From contig CAIIXF020000001.1 in assembly GCA_903813345.2 (NCBI GenBank), forward strand, positions 44,659,885 through 44,723,884: a stretch of 64,000 nucleotides of DNA, written 5' to 3'. Positions within the stretch are counted from its first letter, which is position 1. Every line of letters begins with the position of its first letter. Origin of the DNA: Owenia fusiformis (lineage: Eukaryota > Annelida > Polychaeta > Sabellida > Oweniidae). The notes under the pieces are model-generated. The model was not told the DNA's origin. It was given only the letters and a program-made list of their open reading frames with translations, and did no database searches. This document shows positions 1 to 13,045 of the stretch, one piece after another. Made by a program: the position numbers and the translations under genes.

Positions 1-3000
1 GTTTGCTCACAATTCATATGATTTTTCCTTTCATTATTTATTGCGGTTTCTCCCAGTTTGTTTCAATAATATGTCTGGCACATTGTTAATAAAGGGAAAT
101 AAAGACACATCCTTATTCGACCAAATATATTAAAATCCAAAATGTATAATCATTCGGCTGCTACCCAAAACAGAATACACGTATGGAGTATAATTTCAGT
201 TGAAATGAATTTAAATCATAGACAAGTAGTTTCGTCTATTTTATATTTGGTACAGTTGGGGAATTTATAACCTACATTTTGCCTTGTTCGTGTACATAGT
301 ATACTTTATATCTGTTTTTCAACACAACCTTGTGTTATTAAGAACTATTCATGATGTTTTATGTATACAGTCAAAATATTAAGACAGTACTCGTAAAACT
401 TAAAATTATTCTAAAAAATAAATAAAAACAATAATTTACAAATCAAAGCATAAAACGTAAATGAATAAATAAATATTCAAGGAAAGAGACAAACAATGCT
501 TAGCAAACTTATTCGAAGACATATGCTATGCCATTATAGTACGGGTACAGCTTAAAGAGAGAGAGAAGTTTTGATACAAGTTATGATAGTATAGGGAACT
601 AACACAACAATTTTATTTGAACTTACAGTACAGGTGGCCTCCGAAGGCTCAATAACTAGAAAATGGCAACGCCTCGGAGTAGCAAATCCCAACAAGCAAA
701 ACATATTTTTATTAAATAGTCAATACCATCTTGGACATTACATGATATAAATAAATACCAGGAAATGAGTAGTTTTGTCACCTTTTGACGAAATCTACAT
801 CAATGATATATAAAATTTGGACCAAATTTGATGGTAACTGGTATTTGTATTCTCGGAAAAAATCATTATTTACCTAAGAAATGGTGGCTATTTTGAATTT
901 CTCATTTCTTCTTGACCCAGAGTCCTTTGCCAATAAGACATTGATACATAAAATCTGGTATTGTGACCAATCCATAATTCGGTCTATAAATCGTATTCAA
1001 AATTAAAATTTTTATCAAAAATGATGGCTGTTTTGAAATTCAATGGCCATCTTTAGAAAAGAACTCCTATTTCCCTATAGCCATCAGCATGTAAATCTGA
1101 ACGAATTCCGTCAAATGGTATTTGATTTAATGAAGATTACATTTTTCATGAGATATGGTGGCCATTTTGAATTGAGAGGTCATATTGAAAATTCCATCAC
1201 GAGCAGAGGTAAGGAATATCAGCCTATAACATTTGAACCAACTGGTATTTGAGTTATCGCCCGGACATACTAAAGAACAGATGGATGAACAGTTCAATTC
1301 TGTATCCCTATGAACTTTGTTCGGTGGGATAAGTGCTTATTATATTGAATTTATTTTTGCTAATCATTTACCTTCAGGGCCTTCAGGGACATTGCCAATA
1401 CAAGTTGCAGTTTTTTGTTCTCCAAATAACTTGTATCAATTTACCTCTCTTATATTACAATAGGTCAAGATAAGTTGGTTAAAAAGGGCTTTATCTCATT
1501 ATTCAATTGCATTTTCAAGTGCAATGTTAAATCATATACCCAAACCAAACCAATAAATTAAATTAAATAAAATAAAACTAAAGAAATTAGAAATTGGCAT
1601 GAGGAAGTGTTTATGTGGATATGAAACCGTCATGTGGGACAATTATAAGGGATGAGTCAAACTGCAGTGAGACTTGAAAAAGGGGATTGGTCAATCTGCA
1701 ATTGACATGTGGAAGTGTTTATGAGGGATTGGTCAACTTCTGTAGAGTATATAAAATGATAATGATCATTGTTCCAATCTGCAACAGTCATGTGGAGAGA
1801 TACATGAGGGATTGGTCAATCTTCAAAGTGATATGAAATGGTAATGGGGTTTGTTCAATCTGCAACTGTCTGTCATGTAGAAATATTCATTTGATTAACA
1901 GAGAAGGAATATTATAAGAGCAATTTATTTTAATGAGAAATAACAAGAGTTTTGCATCATTTGCTTTTTGTTGAAAATGTGTTTAATCTTGGACAAAACA
2001 AACCACCCAATACAATTGCTAAGTCAATAACTCTTCTCTAAGAATTTTGTTAGCAGCAAGTTTTGAAAACTGAAAACAGCACAGATACCCTACACTCTAC
2101 GAGTATATTTCTAAGTAATGTGTCAGGCAATTTTTAAATTGCTCATTACCAAAATTAGATGTCCCCACCCTGTACGACTGTTTCAAGTCACACATACCTA
2201 TCGCACTTAAACAGTAAAACCAGTAACAAATACATAAAGGACAATCGTTCAATTCAACATATTCAATTCTTCAAATGTTTCTCTACAAATCTTCTTCTAA
2301 TCTGAGGAATTATAATTTGATTTGTAATAATACATTGGAAGCAATAGTAGGTAGGCCTACACCAAACAAAATTATTCAAGTACACCATTGTCCCTAAAAG
2401 TTATAGTAGTTTTGGAAAGATTTCCAAGCTTTGAATTGATACTAATTTTGACAAGATCTTAAGTTTAATATAAAGGCAGTTTTATTAATTTTCAGGATTT
2501 CAGGATTTACCAAGGATACCCTAAAAGATAATCACATACAGTGCTTGACCTAGTGTAGCATCCTTATAAGTATGGAGGCAAAGCCGGCAAAAGTCTTTCA
2601 GAATGCAATGAAAGGGAAGGCAAATGGCAAAATATTATGCATTATTATACATCAAATGGTGATGAAAATATATGCAAGATGTTGAACTCATGAGATATCT
2701 CCAAAACATGAAGTGAATGCCAGTAAGGATTTTTGTGTTATGGTGATGATACTAATAATTTAAATGGCAAAAAGATAGATGTAATATTCATTGTCATAAG
2801 TCAACCATTGGCTTAAGGTATCAAAATCCAACCAAGAAAATATGGAGTTTAAGCTTGCAATGTTTTTCACAACCTAAACGTGAATGGAAAATATTTAAGC
2901 AATGCATTTGTATGGGCGATTGGTCATACGTATAGGTTCCCGTTTTGATTTTATATGCAAGCTTAAACTCCCTAATATTGAATAATGAAGACTGGAGTGT

Positions 3001-4959
3001 TCATCCATTAATTACATTATAAAATGAAACAACAAAAGGCCCTAAAATAATGTAAGACGCGTAATTGTTAATTCATAATTAACAGATTAATATGATCGCC
3101 AAATACCATCAACAGATATTATCCATCAAGACCAAAAATTTAACAAGATGGGTTAACCCCCACATCCTCAAACTCTTAACATTTGTCAAATGCTTGACTT
3201 TTTTGTGTCAAAATCCTGCCTTTCTGACTAGAAACGATCATAATATAGCACTATAAGTGCGATAAAAGTGCATGAGAGATGATTGTAAAAGGAATATGTC
3301 CTTAAGTCCTAATGAAATATACTGTAAAATGGACATGATACCACACGAAGAGGGTCAAATTGTATATGAATGCTGTATAAATGAGAGTGCGTGAACAAAT
3401 GGGAAAGTACTCAAGTTTTCAATGCATGTTAAGTGTAAGGTTATAGGAAAGGGATACATTTACCTGTTACATTATCTGAAAAGAATTCAAAATTAAATCA
3501 CAAATAAAAGAAAATAAATATAACTGAAATAAAATATAATGACACATAAAAACAATAGAAATAACTAGAAAATGGCAACTCCAAAAAGTAGCAAATCTCA
3601 ATGAACACAATATTTTATGGATACACTCTCAAAATTTTAAATGGTATGGTTATTTCATTGCTTTGTTTGGGATGAAAAAACTTTTCTTCTTTTTTAAAGT
3701 CATAACCATGACAGAATAATTATGAAGAAAATCCATTCACTAGTATCTCAGTTAGATGGAGAGAGGGAAGGAATGAGGTCCTCAGTATATCAAACATTTC
3801 ATTAGATGAAGTAATTAAATAATGTGCAAGATAAGCTTATGAATACATAGACAGAATAACAACTCAACAAATTAAAATATCCTTTATTATAACAAAGTGC
3901 ACATTTAGTATGATGAATTACAATCAGCAATTACTTTTAACAAGCACTTTCACGATTAACATGTCACTATGACTTGAAAGAGTGTTGATCAGGAAATCTA
4001 CCATGTTACTGATATTGGGCCTGAAATGATGAGTCACAAAATAGTCTTGCATCATACATATTCTTACTCCTAGTTGGGGAAAGGGGAGGAGGGGGAAGAG
4101 AGGGAGTAGGACCCTGGTGTATGACTAAGCTATATGTTGATATAGAACTTGTTTCAAAAACCCTAATTGAAAGGAAACAGTGAAGACTTAAAAAATGGAT
4201 ATTTTGCATCTAAAATTTTACAAGCGTTGCCAGAAGTCCCGTTCATTTCATATTTTTACCTCCAAAGTAAACCACAGCTAGATGTTTAAAACCTTGTTTC
4301 GCAAGCCTCTGACAAACTTGTAAAGAGCATTAATTTTTTACAAAAAACACTGACATCATCCTTTGACAAAAATACATCTATCACAATTATTATCTGAAAC
4401 AGTTATTAATGGATACCTCATGATACACGAGGGAATCTGTGATCGATCCATCAATATTAAATATCATATAAACCAGACCTGACATTTTTCATACACAGGA
4501 AATTGTCCAAACGATTTATATTTGATGCCATTATTTTTATCATGAGCATGCTTGGATGCTCTCGGGGAAGTTATTAATGCTAAATGTCACGTGAAATAAA
4601 CAGCATATGGTCAAATAATCATTATTCAAGTTATAAATATACTTGGTTTGATAGATACAAGAATAAATTCTGAAATACTTTCATTTATATTCTCAGAAAA
4701 GTGACTGAAGTTTAAACAACATGTATTTTTAATACAAATTGCATTATTCAAGAATAAAATATATGGAGGATTTTTAGAAGTATGAATTTGTCACAGAGTT
4801 TGGGTAAAATATGTGAAAAGGTTTGAAATGAAAAGGTTTGAATTTAAAACTCCAAAAAGCAATGGATGAATAGATAATGTTCAGATTGAAAGATTTTGAT
4901 AACACATAATTAAGTAATTACAATCAACCCAACACAACATAAAAACAATTTGAACTTAC
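1..4959. other. Region 3' of lectin exon 3: no recognised exon
   Basis: AT-rich DNA that must be intron, or further gene, of the minus-strand lectin, because exon 3 ends in an open phase. It contains a family B repeat at 653-1331, a fragment of its 5' end at 3562-3625, a 16-bp perfect inverted repeat at 2844-2859 and 2956-2971, and a TAGGCCTA-type motif near 2353. The open frames here show no family features. No exon encoding a stop or second domain was found. Confidence 0.6.
653..1331 (+). mobile_element. Family B: GGCCATTTTGAA element, copy 1
   Basis: The 5' end is TAACTAGAAAATGGCAACGC with CTCGGAG; the 3' end is GTTCGGTGGGATA. The core of about 150 bp carries the recurring ATGGTGGCCATTTTGAATT and GAGCAGAG(CTCC)TTTGTCC motifs. 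The pair TCCCA(A/C)CGAAC and GTTCGGTGGGA seen in the family are subterminal inverted repeats. Confidence 0.65.
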
Positions 4960-5163
4960 GTCCAAAGACCTTAACCTCACACAAGGTCAGCACACCCTTT
5001 ATTTTCTTCTGTATGCTCACATAGCGCCCATATATAGGAGTGCCACATGTCAGAATTTCCTTGCCTCCTTTTGGGACTTCATCATCATGTGTGGCACATA
5101 TTGAATTGGTGGCTATGTCAGTACTGTTTCCAACTCGTATTTCAAAATTCTTTAGTCGGTTAC
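4960..5163 (-). CDS. F-type lectin (fucolectin-like) gene, exon 3: C-terminal half of the lectin domain
   Basis: Third recognised exon, 204 nt, phase 1 at both ends. The acceptor reads TTTATTTTTAG and the donor after GGAC reads GTAAGT. It encodes predicted residues 101-167, beginning NRLKNFEIRVG and ending LTLCEVKVFG, which is the usual end of a fucolectin/tachylectin-4/pentraxin-1 domain. R102 completes the fucose-binding motif RGDCCGNR that starts in exon 2, 18 kb away. Cys122, Cys139 and Cys161 are in positions suited to domain disulfides. There is no stop codon before the donor, so at least one more exon must follow, either below base 4960 (none recognised) or beyond the window. The predicted role is a secreted carbohydrate-binding protein, probably in innate recognition; the role is inferred from the family. 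Identification as an F-type lectin is strong. Confidence 0.88.
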
Positions 5164-5261
5164 CTAAAAATAAAGAATTTTACATTTACTATATTCTTAT
5201 GAATGATGTAAAGGTTATTTGAACAAAACATGACTTAATAGACTATAAAGAGTCATTCTAA

Positions 5262-5929
5262 AACTAGAAAACAGCAACCGAGTACCAAATCCCACCGAAC
5301 AAAACATGTTTTGATAAATAGCGGCTATCTTGAAAATCTCTTCTTGAACAAGCATCCGCATTTAAATTTGAACGAAGTCCATCTACTTGTATTTGAGTTA
5401 TCAATGATCACATTCTTTTATGAAAGATGGTGGCCATTTTGAAATTCAGCTGCCATCTTAAAAAATCCTTATCAAGCAGAGCTCCTGCGTCCCTTGGCAT
5501 CACCATATAAAATTTGAACAAAATCTGTATACTGGTATTTAAGTTATCAAAGATTACATTCTTTTACGACAAATGGCAGCAAATTTGAAATTCAGCAGCC
5601 ATTTTAAAAATGTCTTCTTGAGCAAAGCTCCTTTGTCCCTAGGCATCAGCATATAAAATTTCAACCAAATCAGTCTACCGGTATTTGAGTTATAAAAGAT
5701 TACATTCTTTTACTAAAAATGGTGGCTAATTTAATATTCAGCTGCCATCTTAAAAATTCCTTATGGAGCAGAGCTCATGTGTCCCTACCCATCAGCACAT
5801 AAAATTTGAACATAATCGATCTACTGGTATTTGAGTTATCAAAGATTATGTTTTTTACGAAAAATCGTGGCCATTTCGAAATTCAGCCGCCATCTTGAAA
5901 ATGTCTTCTTGAGGAAAGCTCCTTTGCCT
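5262..5929 (+). mobile_element. Family B, copy 2, 3' truncated
   Basis: Begins AACTAGAAAACAGCAACCGAG. It has about four core units with CAGCCGCCATCTT and TACTGGTATTTGAGTTATC, then stops before any GGAC tract. It lies immediately 5' (plus strand) of lectin exon 3. Confidence 0.65.
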
Positions 5930-7016
5930 GGACTCCGTGCATTGTAGCTGCTTCATTCCACTCAGGCATTGTTTTCTACACTTTACATTCCCGCTGCGCT
6001 GTCATGCAAAGGTTTGGAAACAACAGCAACATAGTATGATTCAGCAAACAATGCACTGAGTCAAGGGCCTAAATCCTTGAACAAAAAATATTAAAATAGA
6101 AGTTAATTCTAAGGTCAATTCTACCTTACCTATTACACATTTATTGTCTAAAAGGATCAAAGATCAAAGGATCAAAGAGCCTCAAGTTTACAGTATGATA
6201 CAATTAATAGTATTGCAAGTAATAAAAGCCGAAATAATGCACCTTATATTTGAAACAATAGAACATTCAGATTAAGCCAAAGAACATACTTTAGAAAGGG
6301 TAATTTCAATTCATATTATTTCTATTACACTGTAATTATTAAGATAAAACCTGAGATTCTCATACATTGTGTATTATTAATCTGTATCACACTATCCAAT
6401 TTTGTCAACATCAAAATTATTTGAAGTAGTACATCATGGTGTTACTGGAAGTAACAGGAAAGTAGCGCTAGGGTTCAATGCTGGTATTGAAATCAGATGC
6501 TGGATGCTGTATGATGACAACAACATGATGAAAAGATGCTAATACCTTACATCCCCTCAATGAACCATAGCTGCACTCTGATTTTAAATTGTTCTTTTGT
6601 AAAAAAACATGATTTGGCAGGAAATTTTGCTAAATTTTCCATCCAGTTAGTGATCCGTTCAGGGCTCTTCAAATGCTCTTCAAAATCATGGCCCGAAATG
6701 TAAAGGTCGTTTTTGGTTTTCTTAAACGGTACAACTGATAGATACGAAACCGGGTATACGTGATACTGGTATTGAAATCTGATGCAAATTCGAGCACTAA
6801 TTTGAAGAATAGGTGTTCATGTAGATGATAATGAGTTTAGACTCGTATACTGTACTGTCATAGAATATTGAACAATCATTTTCACCTCCCCCTTTAATCT
6901 TGATAATAACTTCTCCAATGTCCATTATTGGCAATTTTGCTGAAAAATGACAGATTACGCAGCTGATGTCAGCGAATGATGGCATTATCATCAAAGTTAT
7001 ACATTTTCAAAGACTG

Positions 7017-7288
7017 CGTGAAAAAATATAATTTCAAGATAGCATCTATCAGCTTTCGAAGGTAATCTCCATTTGATCTCATTTCAACATTTCACAACTT
7101 CAAAATGATGGGCCAATTTATGAAAATTAATAGGATAATCCGTCAGCTGCAACGTAAAAAATACAATTTCAAGATAGCATATGTCAGCTTTCGAAGGCAA
7201 TGTCTATATGATCTCATTTGAACATTTCACAACTTCAAAATGATGGGCCAATTTATGAAACTTAATAGGATAATCCATCAGCTGCAAG
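7017..7288. repeat. 135-bp tandem duplication
   Basis: Two units containing CAAGATAGCAT at 7035 and 7170, each with GCTTTCGAAGG and CTTCAAAATGATGGGCCAAT. Confidence 0.85.
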
Positions 7289-7354
7289 CCAGTAGTTGCA
7301 TTCACGAATACAAGCTTAGTTGTCACAACAGATGTCACATTCCTATAGAAAGTC

Positions 7355-8238
7355 AACTAGATAAAGGCAACTCCGCGGAGTAGCAAATCCCAACGAACAA
7401 CATATCAATTACCGAATTCCAATCAATTATACTCATTACTTTGGTTAAAATTGAAAAATTTAGATTTTAGAATTGCGAATTCCTGCAAAGCAGCCATTTT
7501 GAATTTTCTGAGGTACAACTCTGAAAAATATAGTCCGGCAGCCAAGGTGTAAATAATTGAGTGACCTTGTTTTGTCTGATTAAGTTTTTTTCTCTGCAGA
7601 TTATGCATTGTAAGGGTACCTGTAGTGATATCTGGGTGGATGTCTAATACCATAATTGTGATCTACTCGTAAATTCCTTCAATTTGAGTATAATATAGCC
7701 ATACTTTGAAGGGATCGAAAAATTATTGCGAAATCGTACACTAGACAGCCATTTTGAATTTTACGAGGCTCGAATCAGAAAAAAGATACAATATTTGCAA
7801 TCTACTCTTAATTGCCTTTCATTTGAGTATAATAAAGCTATATTTCAGAAAGATCTAAAAATTAGCGAAAATTTCTGTTTTCCTGACCCCCCATACACGG
7901 CCCCTTGGGGTCAGAATGAAAAACACAGAATATATGTGAAATAGATAGATGTTGCGAATATACTACCAAAATTTCAAACAATAACAATAATTACTTTGGT
8001 TCAGAATGAAAAATTTATGATTTTTGCGAAAAAGTCCCGTCATTTTTAAAGCGGCGGCCATCTTGAAAAAATTTTTTTTTGCGTAAAACTATTCATCAAT
8101 ATACATCTTTCCACCAAATATGAAGAAAATCCGTCAATTAATATTTGAGTTATCTTCCGGACAGACGGACGGACGGACTGGCTGACTGACAGACTGAGGG
8201 CTTCACTATATCCCTACCGAACTTCGTTCGTTGGAATA
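7355..8238 (+). mobile_element. Family B, copy 3
   Basis: The 5' end is AACTAGATAAAGGCAACTCC, with the palindrome ACTCCGCGGAGT. The core is diverged. A GGAC tract at 8160-8178 and the 3' end CCGAACTTCGTTCGTTGGAA (hairpin) complete the element. Confidence 0.65.
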
Positions 8239-8548
8239 ATAAATGAATATTTTATATTTCTGTGTAAAGGATTTGTGTACCTGGTATATATACTAATCTA
8301 CCGGTTTGATTTCTAATTACAGGTATGAGAACAATAGTCGATTTTCAAAACTTCATACCTTGGTAATCCAATATGAAAACTTTATAGTTTAGAAATCAAA
8401 GTAATGTACAATGGGTACCTAATGCTTCAGAACCATAACTGATGGAAAATACCAGTAAGTGATTGGTCCAAATAGAAAATGTTACTAGGCATAATTTGAC
8501 CAAAAGGAACACATGAAAAACATAAGCCATTAACATGCAACCGAAGCC

Positions 8549-8642
8549 AAATGCTGTTACAGACACCAAACACTAACTGCCAAACACTGGCTAAAAAAAG
8601 TTGGAGACGATTATAATATGTCACCACTTCTGATGATGAGAT
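8549..8642 (+). repeat. Family A, 3' end fragment
   Basis: Only the GTTACAGACACC, CCAAACACTAACTGCC tract and the degenerate ATGTCACCACTTCTGATGATG hairpin remain. A similar fragment lies at 21577-21672. Confidence 0.55.
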
Positions 8643-9663
8643 AACAACAGAAAAATATTAGAACTATATTTGAATGTTAGGTTAAACCAATGGCTTATCC
8701 TTGTCTCGCAACAATCAGCAGAGAGAGTGAGATTAATGAACTCTTGATAAACCGGATCATCCTAATCCATAAGGGATTCCACCCCATGAATATTATTTCA
8801 AAAAATCAATTTGTAAATGCTAACACATAATTAAAGGTAACTTTGGGTCTGATGCTAATAGCATATATGTTCTTGTGTTAGTAAATCTCTATTGATGTCC
8901 AGAATCCCCAAACAGCTTGTCTGCCACCTAGTATGCACACTCCCCTCTGACTTTCAAAAATGATTTTACATTTTTGATGCTCATAAATCTCAACTATCTC
9001 AATGTAGGATTCTGGGCCTTTTATGGAAATGTTTAAAATGAATGCCACATGGTTAATGGCAAAAGGATTAGTGAATGACTTTCTAGAGCCCAGAAAATGT
9101 CTAGATTTGAGAGTGCTCATAACGTCAAACTTTTGGGAAGGGTGGTCCCTTGGTTGACCTCAAGGTTGTAACAAATGGTGTCTAGTAAGGGGATATTGAT
9201 TATTTTAAGAGGAAACATTAGAATGGTTGACCACTGGGATGGATTCTGTCAAAGGGGAATACTGTACAAAAAGATTATACAGAAGTCAGAAATTGATTTA
9301 ATCTCCTAAGTAAGGTTTGAAGAGTTCAGATTTTTTATACTGAAACTAGAAGCGATCATTTAATTTAATTTGAGTGTTATGTAATACTATTCAGTAAAGA
9401 TGTTCAACCCAGTATAGTTTAGTATCTGAATAACCCATTTGGCAGAGATGCATTGTATTTGCAAGGTTAGATATCTGCTAAATGATAAACTGACTTTTTG
9501 TCTTCACTAAAAATCCCACTTTTGCCTATTAAAAACATATCGCCATATCATCTACATGCTTATATCAATATATTATGTAATGTGCATTCCTTACTACGAA
9601 GATTTTGGAAAATTCATTCATCCACAATTTGTTTATTTCTAGCATGTTTCTTTGAAAAATAAA

Positions 9664-10299
9664 CAAGGCATTAACATGACAAAATGTCACCACTTAGTTG
9701 CTCACAATATTATAAGTTCAAACTTAAGTCAGATTTGAATTTCTGAGAACTCGGTAGATGATTTTGAAAAAAGGTCAATTTGAAACAAGATTTTTTGACC
9801 ATAAGAAGGTCATTGAAGGTGAAATCTCAAATCTAAAGTCAGATTTGAACTTCTGAGAACTTGAATATGATTTTTATAAAAAATTGGTCAATTTGAAGCA
9901 AGTTGAAAAAAGACCTTTTTGACCTTGAGAAGGTAAAATCTTTTTTGACCTTGAAAATGTCATTGAAGGTCAAATCTATATTCAGATATGAACTTTTGAG
10001 AACTGGATTTGAAAATAAATTGGTCAATTTGAAGCAAGTTGAAAAAATAAATTTTTAACCTTTTTTGACATTGAAAAGGTCATCGAAGGTCAAATCTTAA
10101 TTCTTGAATCGGATTTGAACTTCTGAAAACTTGAAGATGATTTTGAAAAAAAATTAATTCAGTCTAAACAGTATTTATCAAGTTATTGGAAGTTGTAAGA
10201 AATTGTTACAGACACCGATCGCCAACCGCCATCTGCCAATCGCTGTCACAAAAAATGGAGACCATAACAATATGTCACCACTTTTTGATGGTGACATAA
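9664..10299 (+). mobile_element. Family A: element with about 110-bp core units and GTCACCAC hairpin end (copy 1)
   Basis: Starts CAAGGCATTAACATGAC, with ATGTCACCAC near the 5' end and the inverse hairpin GTCACCACTTTTTGATGGTGAC at the 3' end. The core of about 110 bp (CAGATTTGAACTTCTGAGAA plus GGTCAATTTGAAGCAAG) repeats about four times. A heptamer tract of the CGCCAAC/TGCCAAT type sits at 10215-10248. It abuts a family B copy with no gap. Confidence 0.7.
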
Positions 10300-10746
10300 C
10301 TAGAAAAACAGCAACTCTATGGAGAAGAAAATCCCACCGAATAAAACATGTTTTGATTATAAGTGGCCATCTTCAAAGTTCATTCTTGAGCAGAGCTTGT
10401 TTGTCCCAACACATCAACATATAAAATGTAAACCATATCCATCAATTAGCATTTGAGTTTCCAAAGATTACATTCCGTTTTTACGAAAAATGGCTGCCAT
10501 TCTGATATTTAGCAGCCATTTTGAAAATCTCTTCTTCAGCGTAGCTCCTTTGTCCATTTTGATTGAGTAGCCATATTTAAAATTCCTTCTTGAGCAGAGG
10601 CCCTACACCCATAAGCCTATAATATTTTAATGAAATCTGTAAAACGGTATTTGAGTTATCATCCGGACACACGAATGGACAGATGGACTGAAGCAGGGAT
10701 GGACTGATAGCTTTCTATATCCCCCTCTAACCATGTTCGGTGGGAT
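10298..10746 (+). mobile_element. Family B, copy 4
   Basis: Starts AACTAGAAAAACAGCAACTC directly at the end of family A copy 1. It has two to three short core units, a degenerate ATGGACAGATGGACTG tract and the terminus GTTCGGTGGGAT. Confidence 0.65.
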
Positions 10747-11433
10747 GACAAGATATAATCTACAGTTTACGAAACTCGCCTGAGGATTTATTATGAACTG
10801 TTTCTTAAGATCTTTGACTTTTCTTTCCTGGGATTAAATGTTTGTGAATGTCTCAACATGAGATATCTTTCTATCAGATGAATATGTTCAATTTACTTTT
10901 GATAAATTACAACCTTTCAGAGAAAATACAGACCAATCGGTCACAAGCAAGATATCTTCTATCTTGGGATTTCTCGGATTATGCAATCTCCAAAAGATAT
11001 GAATCATTCTGACTTCCTAGGTTTAACTTAAATCCTTTATTTAATAATGTCTGAATAATGTTATCTGACAGATGTGGATGTTAAAAGTTATCTAAATCAG
11101 CCACTGATCAGGCTGTTGTGCTCTTGAAGGAAAAGCTGTAGTATAAGGCGGTGAAAATGTCTACCAAACCGAAAAAAATATAAACAATCAAAGGATCTTC
11201 ACAGATGCCATTTCACTTTTTAATTCTCACAATGCATGTGCAACTTTTCTGAGAAATTATGATAGAACTTGTGAGGCATATTAGAATTTGTAAAGCAAAT
11301 TTGGCATTTTTATTTCAAAAATCAAAATGTAATGTCATTTAAAGGTGGCACACAATGTACGAGTATGTTCTAATGTTTAAACCTGAATTTTGAATATTAA
11401 ATTATGTTTTATTTTTATATATAAAATTATGAA

Positions 11434-11525
11434 TATTAACAAAACAAAATGGACTTTTACCCCCATCCCTCTAAATTATGTTTGTAGGCATAAACAAATA
11501 TCAGCCCAAGTATCCAAATAAAGTA
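11434..11525 (+). repeat. Dispersed repeat, copy 1
   Basis: ATTAACAAAACA, TTTTACCCCCATCCCTCT and TTTGTAGGCATA match 14620-14715 in order; the second copy has a GGCATAC duplication. Confidence 0.6.
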
Positions 11526-12221
11526 ATACATAAAATAAAACCAGTTTCTTCTGACTGGTATAATTTGTCTCAGTGACACTTAGAGATACTTTAACTGCTA
11601 GGGAAATGCAAGGTATATGGTACAATTAAGCACTTATAATATTGATGATTATAAATAGAATATCTGATAAAGTTAAGTAAATGATTGATACGGTAGGTCA
11701 ATTTGACCTGACAACTCTGAATATCTGTATACACAATACCTGCTCAAATGCAAACAACAATTAAAGCATGTTGTGTTTTCATGATTAACCAGTAATTACT
11801 ATGCTAGAGCTTAGCTCCATTTCAACTCTTTCAATTAGAGAGAGTACTTTATTTGATTTAGTAAATAGCTCGAGTAATTCCTGGTAGATTATGGGAAATA
11901 AATTTCATTTCAAATACTTGTATTTTTGAGCAAAGCTGCTGATACCCTGAAGTTTGGGGATGGGCAGTGATTACTAGCCTCTTAATAAGGCAAATGAATA
12001 CAGTTTTGGTAATGATAAGATCTTAATGAATCAAGCTGTCAAGGCCTTGAACATGAAATATAGGCATCAAATTATTTATTTTTTGGATTTTGATGAACTA
12101 GTTCTTCGATTGCTAAGGATAGATCAAAAGGTTATATCTATTATTAAGAGTACAGATGCATATGTCACTCGCTTACAAAGAAGGGAATCTAACTATTGAA
12201 AGGGCTATGTCACACAGTAGT

Positions 12222-13045
12222 ATACAATGGGTTTTACTGCAAAATGAATTTTACTGTACAATGAATTTTACCACATAATGAATTTCACTGCAAAATGAAT
12301 TTTACTTCATTGTATTACATACCTAGCGAAGCATTTGTATGGAAGTCAATGGGAAAGTTAGCGAGCTATATCCACCGATATTGCCCGATTACCCCGATAT
12401 AGCCCGCTTACCTCGTTTTGATATTAGATTTCTTTAATAACCATGATAATATCATGACGTCACATCATTGATACAAAGTAACCATGGGAACAAAGGCATG
12501 TAATACATCAGTTATGTCACTATGACGTGAAATATGCCTTCGTTCTTGCCCAAATATAGAGCCTCCCAAGGTCGGCCTATATTGGGAGAACTCAGGCATA
12601 TTTCACGTCATAGTGACATAACCTCTAAATATAATACTAATGAATTTTACTGAACAATGAATTTTACCACATAATGAATTTCATAGCAAAATGAATTTTA
12701 CTACATTATATAATACTAATGAATTTTACTGCATGGTAAATTTTACTGCACAATGAATTTTACTGCATAATGAATTTTACTGAACAATGAATTTACTGCA
12801 CAATGAATTTTACTGCATAATGAATTTTACTGCACAAATAACTTTCCATACACAATGAATTTTATAGCATAATGAATTTAACTGCACAATGACTTTTACT
12901 GCACAATGAATTTTACTGCACAAATGATTTTCACTGCACAATGAATTTTACTGCACAAATGACTTTCACTGCACAATGAATTTTACAGCAAAATGAATTT
13001 ACTGCACAAGTGTATTTTACTGCACAATGACTTTCACTGCACATT
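12222..13045. repeat. 17-bp minisatellite, interrupted
   Basis: Degenerate units of TGAATTTTACTGCACAA recur at 12240-12310 and 12635-13045. Between them is an unrelated segment (12310-12630) that contains a perfect palindrome, apparently an insertion into the array. Confidence 0.85.
12511..12622. repeat. Perfect 29-bp inverted repeat with 54-base loop
   Basis: 12511-12539 (starts GTTATGTCACTATGACGTG) and 12594-12622 are exact reverse complements. The arms contain TGACGTGA (CRE-like). It sits inside the insertion that splits the 17-bp minisatellite. Confidence 0.9.

Noticed and set aside
12240-13045. CRISPR-like array
   Set aside because: Units are contiguous degenerate 17-mers without unique spacers, in animal DNA.
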